DNA of 64,000 nucleotides, taken from assembly GCF_900142975.1 (NCBI RefSeq), contig NZ_LT670848.1:2480001-2544000 (forward strand). Direction: 5' to 3'. The notes beneath the pieces are model-generated. The model searched no databases and was not told the origin of the DNA. It saw nothing but the letters and a program-made list of their open reading frames with translations. How positions within the stretch are numbered: the first letter of the stretch is position 1; every line of letters starts with the position of its first letter. Origin of the DNA: Salegentibacter salegens (lineage in GTDB: Bacteria; Bacteroidota; Bacteroidia; Flavobacteriales; Flavobacteriaceae). Shown here piece by piece: positions 42,461 through 51,166 of the stretch. A program made the position numbers and the translations under genes.

Positions 42461-42961
42461 TTAATCGAGTTTTCCTCCCTTTGCGGTCCACCAGGGATGA
42501 ACTTCAACTTTTAATCTGCCCGCTTTTACCATAGGATCCTGGTTTGCCAAACTATCGGCTTCTTGCTGCGTAGCCGTATTATAAACAGCAATTCCCCGAA
42601 TATCCCCGTCATCACCAAAGGGACCAATTAAGCTTGCGTAGCCTTCTTCTGCCATTCTGCTTAAATAAGCCAGGTGTTCCTTTTGTAGGTTTGCCGCTTC
42701 AGTAGAATCCTGGCTGCGGTTTTCACCTTTTTTCAGAAAAACCATATAATATTGTTGCATAAGATAAGTGCTATCGCCGGCTTCATATCTAAAGGTTTGA
42801 TAACCTTTCTCTTTTAAATCATTTTCTACCGAATCCACACTCATCTCAGGTTTTTTCGCTTCTACTTCTTCAGGCCCGGGAATGCCTCTTTCCTGATCGG
42901 GAATTTCTTTGCAGGAGATTAGTAAAATTGGGAAAACGAGCACAAAAATTAGTTTCTTCAT
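42461..42961 (-). CDS. YciI-like domain lipoprotein
   Basis: A 166-residue lipoprotein with a signal ending LLISC, an acidic linker and a C-terminal YciI-like domain (about 75-166) with YMVFLKKGENR, HLAYLSRMAEEG, LIGPFGDDGDIRGIAVY and DPMVKAGRLKVEVHPW, typical of this ferredoxin-like fold. Its function in the envelope is unknown. It starts 9 bases after the CYTH gene and is probably cotranscribed with it. Confidence 0.85.
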   Translation of the reverse strand: MKKLIFVLVFPILLISCKEIPDQERGIPGPEEVEAKKPEMSVDSVENDLKEKGYQTFRYEAGDSTYLMQQYYMVFLKKGENRSQDSTEAANLQKEHLAYLSRMAEEGYASLIGPFGDDGDIRGIAVYNTATQQEADSLANQDPMVKAGRLKVEVHPWWTAKGGKLD

Positions 42962-42970
42962 ATTAAAGCT

Positions 42971-43438
42971 TTACCAGTTTTCATAAGGATTTTTACTTAA
43001 TTGTGAATTGTAATATTTTATATCTCCTGTTACTTCTTCTCCCAACCATTCCGGTTTTTGAAAAGTATCGGTTTCATTATTCAATTCAATTTCTGCAACG
43101 GTTAAACCTTCGTTTTCACCATAAAATTCGTCAATTTCAAACACAAAATCTCCTGATTTCACCAAATAGCGGGTTTTCTCTATAATTCCCGGTTCACAGA
43201 GATTAAATAGCGCTTCGGCTTCCTTTATATCAATTTCCTTTTCCCACTCAAAACGTGTAAGTCCGTTTTTAGAAGATTTCCCTTTAATTGTTATAAAAGC
43301 TTTATTTCCTGTAATTCTTAAGCGAACTGTACGCTCTGGATCGGTATTCAAAAAACCTTGTTTTATACTGAAATTCTCATAAGATTCCTTTTTAAAATCC
43401 TGGGACAGCACAAGGTATTTACGTTCAATTTCCTGCAT
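42971..43438 (-). CDS. CYTH-domain phosphatase/adenylyl cyclase-like protein
   Basis: A 155-residue single-domain CYTH protein. The EIERKYLV start is the ExExK signature, followed by the charged strands TVRLRITGNKAFITIK and EWEKEID that form the tunnel. CYTH proteins hydrolyse triphosphates such as tripolyphosphate or thiamine triphosphate, and some cyclise ATP; the single small domain favours inorganic triphosphatase activity. The ATG abuts the stop codon of the next gene upstream. Confidence 0.9.
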   Translation of the reverse strand: MQEIERKYLVLSQDFKKESYENFSIKQGFLNTDPERTVRLRITGNKAFITIKGKSSKNGLTRFEWEKEIDIKEAEALFNLCEPGIIEKTRYLVKSGDFVFEIDEFYGENEGLTVAEIELNNETDTFQKPEWLGEEVTGDIKYYNSQLSKNPYENW

Positions 43439-44104
43439 TTAATTATTGTGTGCTATATTTTTAATTTCATCTGAAGGAATTCTTTTTACGTCTAACTCTG
43501 GCTTATTTGCAATAGCAACCATTGCTATTGCAATACTTTCAGCCGAAATAGATTTGTATTTTCTTAAAGTTCCCAGGAAAAAAGGGTTGATGAAATTGAG
43601 CATTATTTTCCCTACTTTTTCAAAACTTCGGCTCTCTTTTCGCTCACCAGTAATAAGGGAAGGTTGTAAAATATAGGTGTGCTTAATTTCCTGTTCTAGA
43701 ACTTCCTTTTCCATCTTCCCCTTCGTACGGTTATAAAATACGCGGCTTTTGGGATTTGCACCAAGTGCGGAAACTACCAGAAAAGTGGCTATATTGTTTT
43801 CTTTACAAAGTTTGGCCGCGGTAACCGGGATTCCGCGATCAATTTTTGTGTAAGTTTCATGATCTGGGGTTTTACTTTTTGTAGTTCCCACACAACAAAA
43901 AACCTGATCTCCGGTAAATTTATCTTTGTGGTCTTCTAATTTAAAGAGATCTATTAAGTGTTCTTCGATTTTAGGATTGTTTATTTCTACTGAATTCCTT
44001 GAGAAAAGTTTGATCTTTTCATACCTGTCATCCTCAAGTAACTGTTGAAGTAACATTCTTCCGGTTAGGCCGGTAGCTCCTAAAATTATTGCTGTTTTTG
44101 GCAT
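43439..44104 (-). CDS. NAD(P)-binding oxidoreductase (HTATIP2-like)
   Basis: A 221-residue atypical short-chain dehydrogenase started at the ATG at 44104 (MPKTAIILGATGLTG). The GATGLTGRMLLQQLL motif binds NAD(P), and VFCCVGTTKSK, FLVVSALGANPKS and YNRTKGKMEKEV follow as in the HTATIP2/TIP30 group. Its substrate is not known. The sequence of 14 codons upstream of the ATG is probably leader. Confidence 0.88.
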   Translation of the reverse strand: MPKTAIILGATGLTGRMLLQQLLEDDRYEKIKLFSRNSVEINNPKIEEHLIDLFKLEDHKDKFTGDQVFCCVGTTKSKTPDHETYTKIDRGIPVTAAKLCKENNIATFLVVSALGANPKSRVFYNRTKGKMEKEVLEQEIKHTYILQPSLITGERKESRSFEKVGKIMLNFINPFFLGTLRKYKSISAESIAIAMVAIANKPELDVKRIPSDEIKNIAHNN

Positions 44105-44259
44105 TCTTTTTTTATTTTTTGGGTCGTTATTAATTGATAGAATCAATAATACTAACTTTCGGTAAAGAATATAAACAAAATAAGTCGCCCAGATGTACGC
44201 ACTAACGAAATTTTAAGAAGCTTGCGCAATGTAGCATACCAAAACTATATTCGTTTCTT

Positions 44260-44267
44260 TAACTTTG
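44260..44267 (+). promoter_or_regulatory. -7 box of the dinB promoter
   Basis: TAACTTTG fits TAnnTTTG and ends one base before the ATG at 44269. Transcription starting 5-7 bases downstream would begin past that ATG, near the GTG second codon. I see no LexA-like palindrome. Confidence 0.5.
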
Positions 44268-44268
44268 T

Positions 44269-45375
44269 ATGGTGAACGCAAAACTTCCTCTTCGTAAAAT
44301 TATTCATATAGATATGGATGCGTTCTACGCTTCGGTAGAGCAACTGGACAACCCCGATTTACGCGATAAGGCTCTTGCTGTGGGCGGAAGTTCACAAAGA
44401 GGCGTAGTTAGTGCCGCCAGCTACGAAGCGCGTAAATTTGGCGTTAAAAGTGCCATGAGTAGCGTAATTGCCAAACGCAACTGCCCGCACCTAATTTTTG
44501 TAAAACCACGTTTTGAACGGTACCGGGAAATTTCACAGCGCATTCGGGAAATTTTTTTTGAATACACCGATCTTGTAGAGCCACTTTCTTTAGATGAAGC
44601 CTATCTTGATGTTACAGAAAATAAAAAAGGAAATCCCAGCGCAAGTCTTATTGCGAAGGAAATTCGTGAGAAAATTAAAGAAAAAACAGGCTTAAATGCT
44701 TCGGCGGGAATTTCTATCAATAAATTTATAGCCAAAATTGCCAGCGATTTTAATAAGCCTAACGGACAAAAAACCGTAAATCCTGAAGAAGTTGAAGAGT
44801 TTCTGGAAGTTTTGGATATCAGAAAATTTCACGGCGTAGGAAAAGTTACTGCAGAAAAAATGTATATGCTGGGCATTTTTACCGGAAAGGATCTAAAGCA
44901 GAAATCCCAGGAGTTTTTAACTGAAAAATTCGGGAAAAGCGGTGCTCATTATTATAATGTGGTGCGCGGTATTCATTTAAGCGAGGTAAAAACAAACCGA
45001 ATACGCAAATCGCTTGGAGCTGAACGTACGTTTAACGAGAATATTTCTTCGGAAATTTTTATGCTGGAAAGACTCGAAAATATTGCCGAAGAAATAGAAC
45101 GACGGCTCAAAAAAAGCAACGTTGCCGGCAAAACCCTTACCCTGAAGATAAAATACAGTGATTTCACCCTGCAGACTCGCAGTAAAACCATCTCATTCTA
45201 CATTTCGAGCAAGGAGCTTATTTTAGAAAACGCAAAAGAATTATTGTACCAGGAAAAAATGAAAAATTCGGTTCGCCTTTTGGGAATTTCTCTTTCTAAT
45301 TTAAACACCGATAAAAGCGAAAAGAAACCAAAAGAGGAAAAAGAAATTGAGGTGCAGTTGAAGTTTGAGTTTTGA
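44269..45375 (+). CDS. dinB: DNA polymerase IV
   Basis: A 368-residue Y-family translesion polymerase. The catalytic carboxylates are in HIDMDAFYASVEQ and SLDEAYLDVT; the helix-hairpin-helix GVGKVTAEKMYMLGIFT and a little-finger domain follow. No C-terminal clamp motif is obvious, though the end EIEVQLKFEF resembles a short beta-clamp-binding tail. The -7 box nearly touches the start codon, so the GTG at 44272 or a leaderless start is possible. Confidence 0.95.
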   Translation: MVNAKLPLRKIIHIDMDAFYASVEQLDNPDLRDKALAVGGSSQRGVVSAASYEARKFGVKSAMSSVIAKRNCPHLIFVKPRFERYREISQRIREIFFEYTDLVEPLSLDEAYLDVTENKKGNPSASLIAKEIREKIKEKTGLNASAGISINKFIAKIASDFNKPNGQKTVNPEEVEEFLEVLDIRKFHGVGKVTAEKMYMLGIFTGKDLKQKSQEFLTEKFGKSGAHYYNVVRGIHLSEVKTNRIRKSLGAERTFNENISSEIFMLERLENIAEEIERRLKKSNVAGKTLTLKIKYSDFTLQTRSKTISFYISSKELILENAKELLYQEKMKNSVRLLGISLSNLNTDKSEKKPKEEKEIEVQLKFEF

Positions 45376-45439
45376 AGTGAGAACTTCTAATTCTTAGGTC
45401 CCGAAACAAGTTTAGGATAACATTTTCAATTACAAAAAA

Positions 45440-45479
45440 AAAGCCACGAATACACTAAAATTAGTGCTGTCGTGGCTTT
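45440..45479. terminator. Bidirectional terminator between dinB and pyk
   Basis: AAAGCCACGA pairs with TCGTGGCTTT, with an inner CACTAA/TTAGTG stem, flanked by A and T runs on both sides. It lies between the convergent dinB and pyk genes. Confidence 0.88.
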
Positions 45480-45499
45480 ATTCTTTATAAAAATATAAA

Positions 45500-46930
45500 T
45501 TATTCTATTTCTGAAACTCTTAAAGTATTTACCATACCTTTTTCACCAATTGGCATCGCGGCCAGGTTAATGGTATAATCGCCGATTTCTACAAATGATT
45601 TTTCTTTTGCAATTCGGTTAATATCGTCTATAGTTTCATCTGTACTTACAAACTTATCGTAATGGAAAGCTTTTACACCCCATAATAAACTTAGTTGTGA
45701 AAGGATTCTATTATTAGAAGTAAACACTAAAATATGAGCTTCCGGTCTCCAGGCTGAAATTTGAAATGCTGTATACCCACTATTGGTCAGGGTACAAATC
45801 GCTTTAGCTTTAATTTCATTAGCCATATGGGCCGCGTGATAACAAACCGCCTTGGTAATATAGCGTTTGGTGCGTACGTGTGGCGGATCGTGAGGAACTT
45901 TAATCAGTGGAGAGTTTTCAACAGTTTCCAAAATTTGAGTCATTTTTTCAATCACCTGTACCGGGTATTGCCCTACTGAAGTTTCGCCACTAAGCATTAC
46001 CGCATCGGCACCATCCATCACAGAGTTTGCAACGTCGTTAACTTCGGCTCTGGTTGGTGTAAGACTGGTAATCATCGTTTCCATCATTTGCGTAGCGATA
46101 ATTACAGGAATTCTTGCTTTTTTGGCGGTAAGCACTAATTTCTTTTGAATTAATGGCACCTCCTGTGCAGGAATTTCTACTCCTAAATCTCCACGCGCAA
46201 CCATTAAACCATCACAGTAAGCCACAATCTTATCGATATTGGCCACACCTTCTGGTTTTTCAATTTTAGCTATAATTGGGATTTTATATTTGCTATGCTT
46301 TTTAATTAGATCCTGAAGTTCTTTTAAATCTTCGGCGTGTCGCACAAAAGAAAGTGCCATCCAGTCTACCTGCATTTCACAGGCAAAAATGGCATCATTT
46401 ACATCTTTTTCGGTTAAAGCAGGAAGGGAAATATTGGTATTTGGAAGGTTTACACCTTTCTTAGATTTTAAAGGCCCACCTTGAATAACCCGGGTTTTAA
46501 CTTCATCTTTTTTATTGGTACTTACTACTTCAAAAATAAGTTTACCATCGTCTAAAAGAATACGCTCTCCCGCTGATACATCTTGCGGAAAAGTTTCGTA
46601 ATTCATATAAACGCGTTCTGCGGTTCCTTTAAATTCTTTTCCAGTAGCAAAAATAATTTCATCACCTTCTGAAACTACTACCTCATCTTTCATTACTCCT
46701 ACCCGAAGTTTAGGACCTTGTAAATCTCCAAGAATTGCGGCATTGTAGCCTTTTTCTTTGTTCAGGTCTCTAATCATTTTAATGCGTTCTCTTACATCGT
46801 CATAATTAGCATGGGAAAAGTTAACTCTAAAAACGTTTACTCCAGCCTGGAGCATTTTATCTAGGGTTTCTTTAGAACTCGTCGCTGGCCCTAAGGTTGC
46901 AACTATTTTAGTCTTCTTATTTGTTGGCAT
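45500..46930 (-). CDS. pyk: Pyruvate kinase
   Basis: A 476-residue glycolytic enzyme converting phosphoenolpyruvate and ADP to pyruvate and ATP. The start TKIVATLGPATSSKE, the catalytic-lysine segment IIAKIEKPEGV, the magnesium-binding GLMVARGDLGVEIP and TQMMETM are all intact, followed by the regulatory C-terminal domain. Its start overlaps the stop codon of the IPExxxVDY gene by one base, so the two are coupled. Confidence 0.97.
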   Translation of the reverse strand: MPTNKKTKIVATLGPATSSKETLDKMLQAGVNVFRVNFSHANYDDVRERIKMIRDLNKEKGYNAAILGDLQGPKLRVGVMKDEVVVSEGDEIIFATGKEFKGTAERVYMNYETFPQDVSAGERILLDDGKLIFEVVSTNKKDEVKTRVIQGGPLKSKKGVNLPNTNISLPALTEKDVNDAIFACEMQVDWMALSFVRHAEDLKELQDLIKKHSKYKIPIIAKIEKPEGVANIDKIVAYCDGLMVARGDLGVEIPAQEVPLIQKKLVLTAKKARIPVIIATQMMETMITSLTPTRAEVNDVANSVMDGADAVMLSGETSVGQYPVQVIEKMTQILETVENSPLIKVPHDPPHVRTKRYITKAVCYHAAHMANEIKAKAICTLTNSGYTAFQISAWRPEAHILVFTSNNRILSQLSLLWGVKAFHYDKFVSTDETIDDINRIAKEKSFVEIGDYTINLAAMPIGEKGMVNTLRVSEIE

Positions 46931-47418
46931 TATTCAAAAATTAAATTTTGTTTAGATTTTAATAAATCTGTGTCAATTTTATAAACTGCTATTACCTGCG
47001 GTATCTGGCTTATGGCATTTACTAGCAAATTGAGGTCTTTTTGATTTAGGTCCTCATCAATTTTAAGAAAGAAATCTACCTTTTTATATTCAGGTACCAG
47101 GTTTACCTGCAAGGGTCTAACTTCTTCTTCTTCAAATAAAGAACCAGAACTCAATATTTTTTTAGGTTCTCCTTTAAATTTATTGGCAACAAGGTGATAA
47201 GACCTGAAATTTGCCAAGTCTTTAAAGGTATAATGGGCGTAGAATGCTTCTACCGATTTATGGTTGAAGTCTATATCCCTGCGTTCTCTCTTTAATTGAA
47301 GTTTAAGATGCATATTTAATAAATAGGCCATCTTAAATTCTTCTAAATCACCATATAGTGCTATTAAGCCAAAATCATCTTCTTCTACATCCTCAAGCAG
47401 CATTTTATGAGATTGCAT
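46930..47418 (-). CDS. IPExxxVDY-family protein
   Basis: A 162-residue acidic protein resembling the IPExxxVDY family named in Bacteroidota (usually found between rnc and pyk). The order acpP-fabF-rnc-this gene-pyk is conserved in the phylum and is seen here. I see no enzyme motif, signal peptide or membrane helix. The family motif itself is degenerate in this copy, so the call rests partly on gene order. Its function is unknown. Confidence 0.75.
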   Translation of the reverse strand: MQSHKMLLEDVEEDDFGLIALYGDLEEFKMAYLLNMHLKLQLKRERRDIDFNHKSVEAFYAHYTFKDLANFRSYHLVANKFKGEPKKILSSGSLFEEEEVRPLQVNLVPEYKKVDFFLKIDEDLNQKDLNLLVNAISQIPQVIAVYKIDTDLLKSKQNLIFE

Positions 47419-47531
47419 AGCTTTTAATTTAAGGTTAAAGATAAGATAAGATTGAGAAAAATGAAGGTTTATCCTGCCGAAACTTCATATTTATCTACGA
47501 AAACGTTATAGTTTGCGCTAATTTCACAATT

Positions 47532-48263
47532 TTAAGTGATTTTATTTTGAAGTGCATAATAGGCCCTTTTTGCGGTTTTTTCTTCGGCCTTCTTTTTTGA
47601 GGTTGCTCTTGCTTTTGCCACCACCTTCTCATCTAAGCGTAATTTTACGGCAAAATGTTTTATCTCGTCGTTCCCGGTATCTTCATAAACTTCAAAATCA
47701 AACTCACGCTTTTCTTTTTGGCACCATTCTATAAACAAACTTTTGTAGCTTATTACCTGCCCTTCTAATTGCTCTATATCTACATAAGGATCTATCACTC
47801 TTTCGTAAATAAAACGCTTGCAATATTTATAACCTCTATCCAGATATATTGCGCCAATTAAAGCTTCGAATAAATTTCCATGAATATTGGATCCAAATTG
47901 ATCTTTTGGAATATTGGTTTGAACGTGATCTATAAGTTTAAGGTCTTTTCCAAGTTCATTTAAATGCTTTCGGCTAACCACTTTAGAGCGCATTTTGGTA
48001 AGATAACCTTCGTTACCGCCGGGAACTGCTTTAAAAAGATGCGATGCAATTACAGCGCTTAAAATCGCGTCACCAAGGAACTCAAGACGTTCAAAACTCA
48101 CGGCATTTCCCTTTTCATCTTTAATATTGAGGGAACGGTGGGTAAATGCTTTGCGGTAGTGAAGAATATTTTTAGGCTTAAACCCCAGTATTTTGTATAA
48201 AACTGAAAAAAAATTCCCGCCTTTATCAGAACGGGAATTTAATATATTTCGAAGAACGCCCAT
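47532..48263 (-). CDS. rnc: Ribonuclease III
   Basis: A 243-residue double-stranded RNA endonuclease that processes rRNA precursors and mRNAs. The catalytic signature ERLEFLGDAILSAVIA and the second acidic motif LFEALIGAIYLDRGY are intact, followed by a C-terminal double-stranded RNA-binding domain (about 165-240) with AKARATSKKKAEEKTAKRA. It follows fabF by nine bases, so the two are in one operon with acpP. Confidence 0.96.
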   Translation of the reverse strand: MGVLRNILNSRSDKGGNFFSVLYKILGFKPKNILHYRKAFTHRSLNIKDEKGNAVSFERLEFLGDAILSAVIASHLFKAVPGGNEGYLTKMRSKVVSRKHLNELGKDLKLIDHVQTNIPKDQFGSNIHGNLFEALIGAIYLDRGYKYCKRFIYERVIDPYVDIEQLEGQVISYKSLFIEWCQKEKREFDFEVYEDTGNDEIKHFAVKLRLDEKVVAKARATSKKKAEEKTAKRAYYALQNKIT

Positions 48264-48272
48264 AATTAAAGG

Positions 48273-49526
48273 TTATTCATCAAATCTTTTAAACAATACA
48301 CAAGCGTTGTGACCTCCAAATCCAAACGTGTTGCTCATTACCACCTTTACATCACGTTCCTGGGCCTTGTTTAAGGTAAGGTTCAATTCAGGATCAATAT
48401 TTTCGTCTTTGTGTTCGTGGTTAATAGTAGGTGGTACTATTCCATGTTTCATAGACAAAATTGCGGAAATTGCTTCTATAGCTCCCGCAGCACCAAGCAA
48501 ATGCCCGGTCATTGATTTTGTTGAATTGATGTTCATTGTTTTGGCATGTTCGCCAAAAACCTTACTTATCGCTTTCAATTCGGCTACATCTCCTAATGGA
48601 GTAGAAGTTCCGTGAGTGTTAATGGCGTCTACATCTTCGGGTTTCATTTCTGCATTTCGAAGACAATTTTCCATAACTGCCACAACTCCATTTCCTTCAG
48701 GATGTGGTGCCGTCATATGGTAAGCATCAGAAGATAAACCTCCTCCAAGTACTTCAGCATAAATTTTAGCTCCCCTGGCCTTGGCATGTTCATATTCTTC
48801 AAGAATAAGTGTACCAGCACCTTCTCCTAATACAAATCCGTCCCGTGTAGCATCAAAAGGTCTTGAAGCTGTTTCGGGGTTATCGTTTTGTGTAGAGAGA
48901 GCGTGCATAGCATTAAAGCCACCCATACCAGCCATAGTTACCGCAGCTTCAGAACCTCCGGAAACAATAATATCACTATGTCCCAGTCTTATATTATTTA
49001 ATGCATCTATCATGGCATTAGCCGCAGATGCACAAGCTGAAACGGTAGTATAATTTGCTCCCATAAACCCATGACGAATAGAGATATTACCGGGGGCAAT
49101 ATCTGCAATCATCTTAGGAATAAAGAAAGGATTAAACCTTGGTGTACCATCTCCCGTCGCAAAGTTTATCACTTCGTTCTGAAAAGTTTCCAATCCACCA
49201 ATTCCGGCCCCCCATATTACACCAACGCGATACTTGTTTACAGTATCCAGGTTGATGCCGGAATCTTTTATTGCTTCATCTGAAGCTACAATGGCATATT
49301 GGGCAAACCTGTCCAGCCTTCTTACTTCCTTACGGTCAAAGAAATCGAGCGGGTCAAAATTTTTGAGTTCACAAGCGAATTTGGTTTTGAATTTTTCAGT
49401 ATCGAAATAGGTAATAGGTGCACCACCACTTTTTCCGGCTACCAAAGCCTCCCAATATTCTTCAATATTGTTACCAATGGGGGTTAGGGCTCCCAAGCCC
49501 GTTACTACAACTCGCTTCAACTCCAT
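48273..49526 (-). CDS. fabF: 3-oxoacyl-[ACP] synthase II
   Basis: A 417-residue condensing enzyme of type II fatty-acid synthesis. I start it at the ATG at 49526 (MELKRVVVTGLGALTP) because family members begin there; the frame is open 12 codons further. The catalytic cysteine is in TVSACASAANAM, and the two histidines are in NTHGTSTPLGD and SMTGHLLGAAG. It elongates acyl chains carried by the ACP encoded 16 bases upstream. Confidence 0.97.
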   Translation of the reverse strand: MELKRVVVTGLGALTPIGNNIEEYWEALVAGKSGGAPITYFDTEKFKTKFACELKNFDPLDFFDRKEVRRLDRFAQYAIVASDEAIKDSGINLDTVNKYRVGVIWGAGIGGLETFQNEVINFATGDGTPRFNPFFIPKMIADIAPGNISIRHGFMGANYTTVSACASAANAMIDALNNIRLGHSDIIVSGGSEAAVTMAGMGGFNAMHALSTQNDNPETASRPFDATRDGFVLGEGAGTLILEEYEHAKARGAKIYAEVLGGGLSSDAYHMTAPHPEGNGVVAVMENCLRNAEMKPEDVDAINTHGTSTPLGDVAELKAISKVFGEHAKTMNINSTKSMTGHLLGAAGAIEAISAILSMKHGIVPPTINHEHKDENIDPELNLTLNKAQERDVKVVMSNTFGFGGHNACVLFKRFDE

Positions 49527-49542
49527 ATGGTCTATACTCTTT

Positions 49543-49779
49543 TTATTTTTTTGCGTCTTCAATATAAGAAATTGCCTGACCTACTGTGGCAATGTTCTCA
49601 GCCTGGTCATCAGGAATCTGGATGTCGAATTCTTTTTCGAATTCCATGATCAATTCCACAGTGTCCAATGAATCAGCACCCAGATCGTTTGTGAAGCTTG
49701 CTTCGTTAACAACCTCGTTCTCGTCAACACCTAACTTGTCAACGATAATCGCTTTTACTCTTGATGCAATGTCTGACAT
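49543..49779 (-). CDS. acpP: Acyl carrier protein
   Basis: A 78-residue acidic four-helix protein that carries growing fatty acids on a phosphopantetheine arm. The attachment serine is Ser37 in [15 protein letters not shown]. It is the first gene of the acpP-fabF-rnc operon and is divergent from purN. Length and sequence are typical. Confidence 0.97.
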   Translation of the reverse strand: MSDIASRVKAIIVDKLGVDENEVVNEASFTNDLGADSLDTVELIMEFEKEFDIQIPDDQAENIATVGQAISYIEDAKK

Positions 49780-49927
49780 AATACTTTTATTTTAATTTTG
49801 ATTAGGTGGCAAAAATAAAAAACTTTATTTTAAAACCGATTTTTACTTTAAAAATGTGATCGTAATTTACATAAATTTAGTTGAAAGGACTTAATTTTAC
49901 ATTCTAATAATTGTTAACAAGCTTATT

Positions 49928-50527
49928 TTGAGCCATCCAACCCATACCACGAAAAAAAAAATAGTTGTCTTTGCTTCCGGTTCTGGAACAAATGCCGAAA
50001 ATATCATTAAATATTTTCAAAAACTACCAGATGCCAGTGTGGTGGCGGTGTTCTCGAATAAAAGATCGGCCAAAGTGCTCCAAAGAGCACATGATCTAAA
50101 TGTTAAAGCTCTTCATTTTGATCGCGATGCACTTTATAATAGTAACGAAGTTCTGCATATTTTAGAAGATATAAATCCAGATTTAATTGTTTTAGCCGGA
50201 TTTATGTTGATTTTCCCTCAAGACATTTTAAACCGATTTCCAAATAAGATTGTAAACATACATCCCGCGCTACTTCCAAAATATGGCGGAAAAGGAATGT
50301 ATGGCATGAATGTTCACAAAACCATTATTCAGAATAAAGAAAAAGAAAGCGGGATTAGCATTCATTTTGTAAATGAAAATTATGATGAAGGCGAAGTGAT
50401 CTTCCAGGCAAAAACAGAAATTTTAGGAGAAGATACGCCTGAAACGCTCGCAGAAAAAATTCATAAGCTGGAATACAAACATTTCCCTGAAATTATTCAG
50501 CAATTACTTCAAAAGAAACCGCAGTAG
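49928..50527 (+). CDS. purN: Phosphoribosylglycinamide formyltransferase
   Basis: A 199-residue enzyme of purine synthesis that transfers a formyl group from 10-formyltetrahydrofolate to glycinamide ribonucleotide. The start is followed by VVFASGSGTNAENII (substrate loop), and the catalytic motif is NIHPALLPKYGGKGMYG with the later aspartate in ENYDEGEVIFQ. No ATG is available, so a TTG at 49928 (MSHPTHTT) is used tentatively. The last base of its TAG is shared with the rnhA start. Confidence 0.95.
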   Translation: MSHPTHTTKKKIVVFASGSGTNAENIIKYFQKLPDASVVAVFSNKRSAKVLQRAHDLNVKALHFDRDALYNSNEVLHILEDINPDLIVLAGFMLIFPQDILNRFPNKIVNIHPALLPKYGGKGMYGMNVHKTIIQNKEKESGISIHFVNENYDEGEVIFQAKTEILGEDTPETLAEKIHKLEYKHFPEIIQQLLQKKPQ

Positions 50528-50994
50528 TGCAAACAGCCCAGGTACACATTTATACCGATGGCGCCGCGAGAGGAAATCCCGGCCCCGGCGGTTACGGCAT
50601 TGTGATGGAATGGGTAGGCAAATCCTATCGCAAAGAATTCGCAAAAGGCTTTAAACACACCACTAATAACAGGATGGAGCTACTAGCAGTAATTGACGCA
50701 CTAAAAAAGCTGAAAAAGCCCGGCGTTGCTGCCATTGTCTTTACCGATTCAAAATATGTGGCTGATGCGGTAAACAAAAAATGGGTCTTTGGCTGGGAAA
50801 AGAAAAATTTTAAAGACCGAAAAAATACCGATCTCTGGATAGAGTTTTTAAAAGAAATTAGAAAACATACTGTAAGTTTTAGGTGGATAAAGGGACATAA
50901 TGACCATCCGCAAAACGAACGCTGCGACGCTTTAGCGGTGGCCGCTTCAAAAGAAAAAAGACTTTTAATAGATGAAGGTTTTCAGCAAAGTTAA
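50527..50994 (+). CDS. rnhA: Ribonuclease HI
   Basis: A 155-residue enzyme that cuts the RNA of RNA-DNA hybrids. The catalytic residues are in IYTDGAARGNPGPGGYG, NNRMELLAVI, FTDSKYV and KGHNDHPQNERCDALA, which gives the complete D-E-D-D set. It starts with GTG at 50527, overlapping the purN stop by one base. Length is typical of the single-domain bacterial form. Confidence 0.96.
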   Translation: MQTAQVHIYTDGAARGNPGPGGYGIVMEWVGKSYRKEFAKGFKHTTNNRMELLAVIDALKKLKKPGVAAIVFTDSKYVADAVNKKWVFGWEKKNFKDRKNTDLWIEFLKEIRKHTVSFRWIKGHNDHPQNERCDALAVAASKEKRLLIDEGFQQS

Positions 50995-51062
50995 AACATC
51001 TTCCTATTAAATTAAACTATCTCGAAGCGAGACCCAGGAATGGTTGAAAAATAAATCTTGAT

Positions 51063-51106
51063 TTCGAGGCAAGTCTCGCAGTATTTAAATCTCGATTATC
51101 GAGTAA
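51063..51106. repeat. Dispersed palindromic repeat before the PfkB gene
   Basis: CGAGGCAAGTCTCG, then CAGTATTTAAAT and the perfect palindrome CTCGATTATCGAG (51091-51103) followed by TAA. It has the same orientation relative to the downstream gene as the copy before trxA. The segment 51014-51029 (AACTATCTCGAAGCGAGAC) shows a related short inverted repeat. Confidence 0.75.
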
Positions 51107-51113
51107 TTTTGAT

Positions 51114-51143
51114 TGAACCCTTGAAAAACAAACTGTATATTTG
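51114..51143 (+). promoter_or_regulatory. Promoter of the PfkB kinase gene
   Basis: TTG at 51114-51116 and TATATTTG at 51136-51143 are spaced by 19 bases. The ATG is at 51167, leaving a short leader. Confidence 0.65.
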
Positions 51144-51166
51144 CAGCACATTTTTTAAACCAATTT

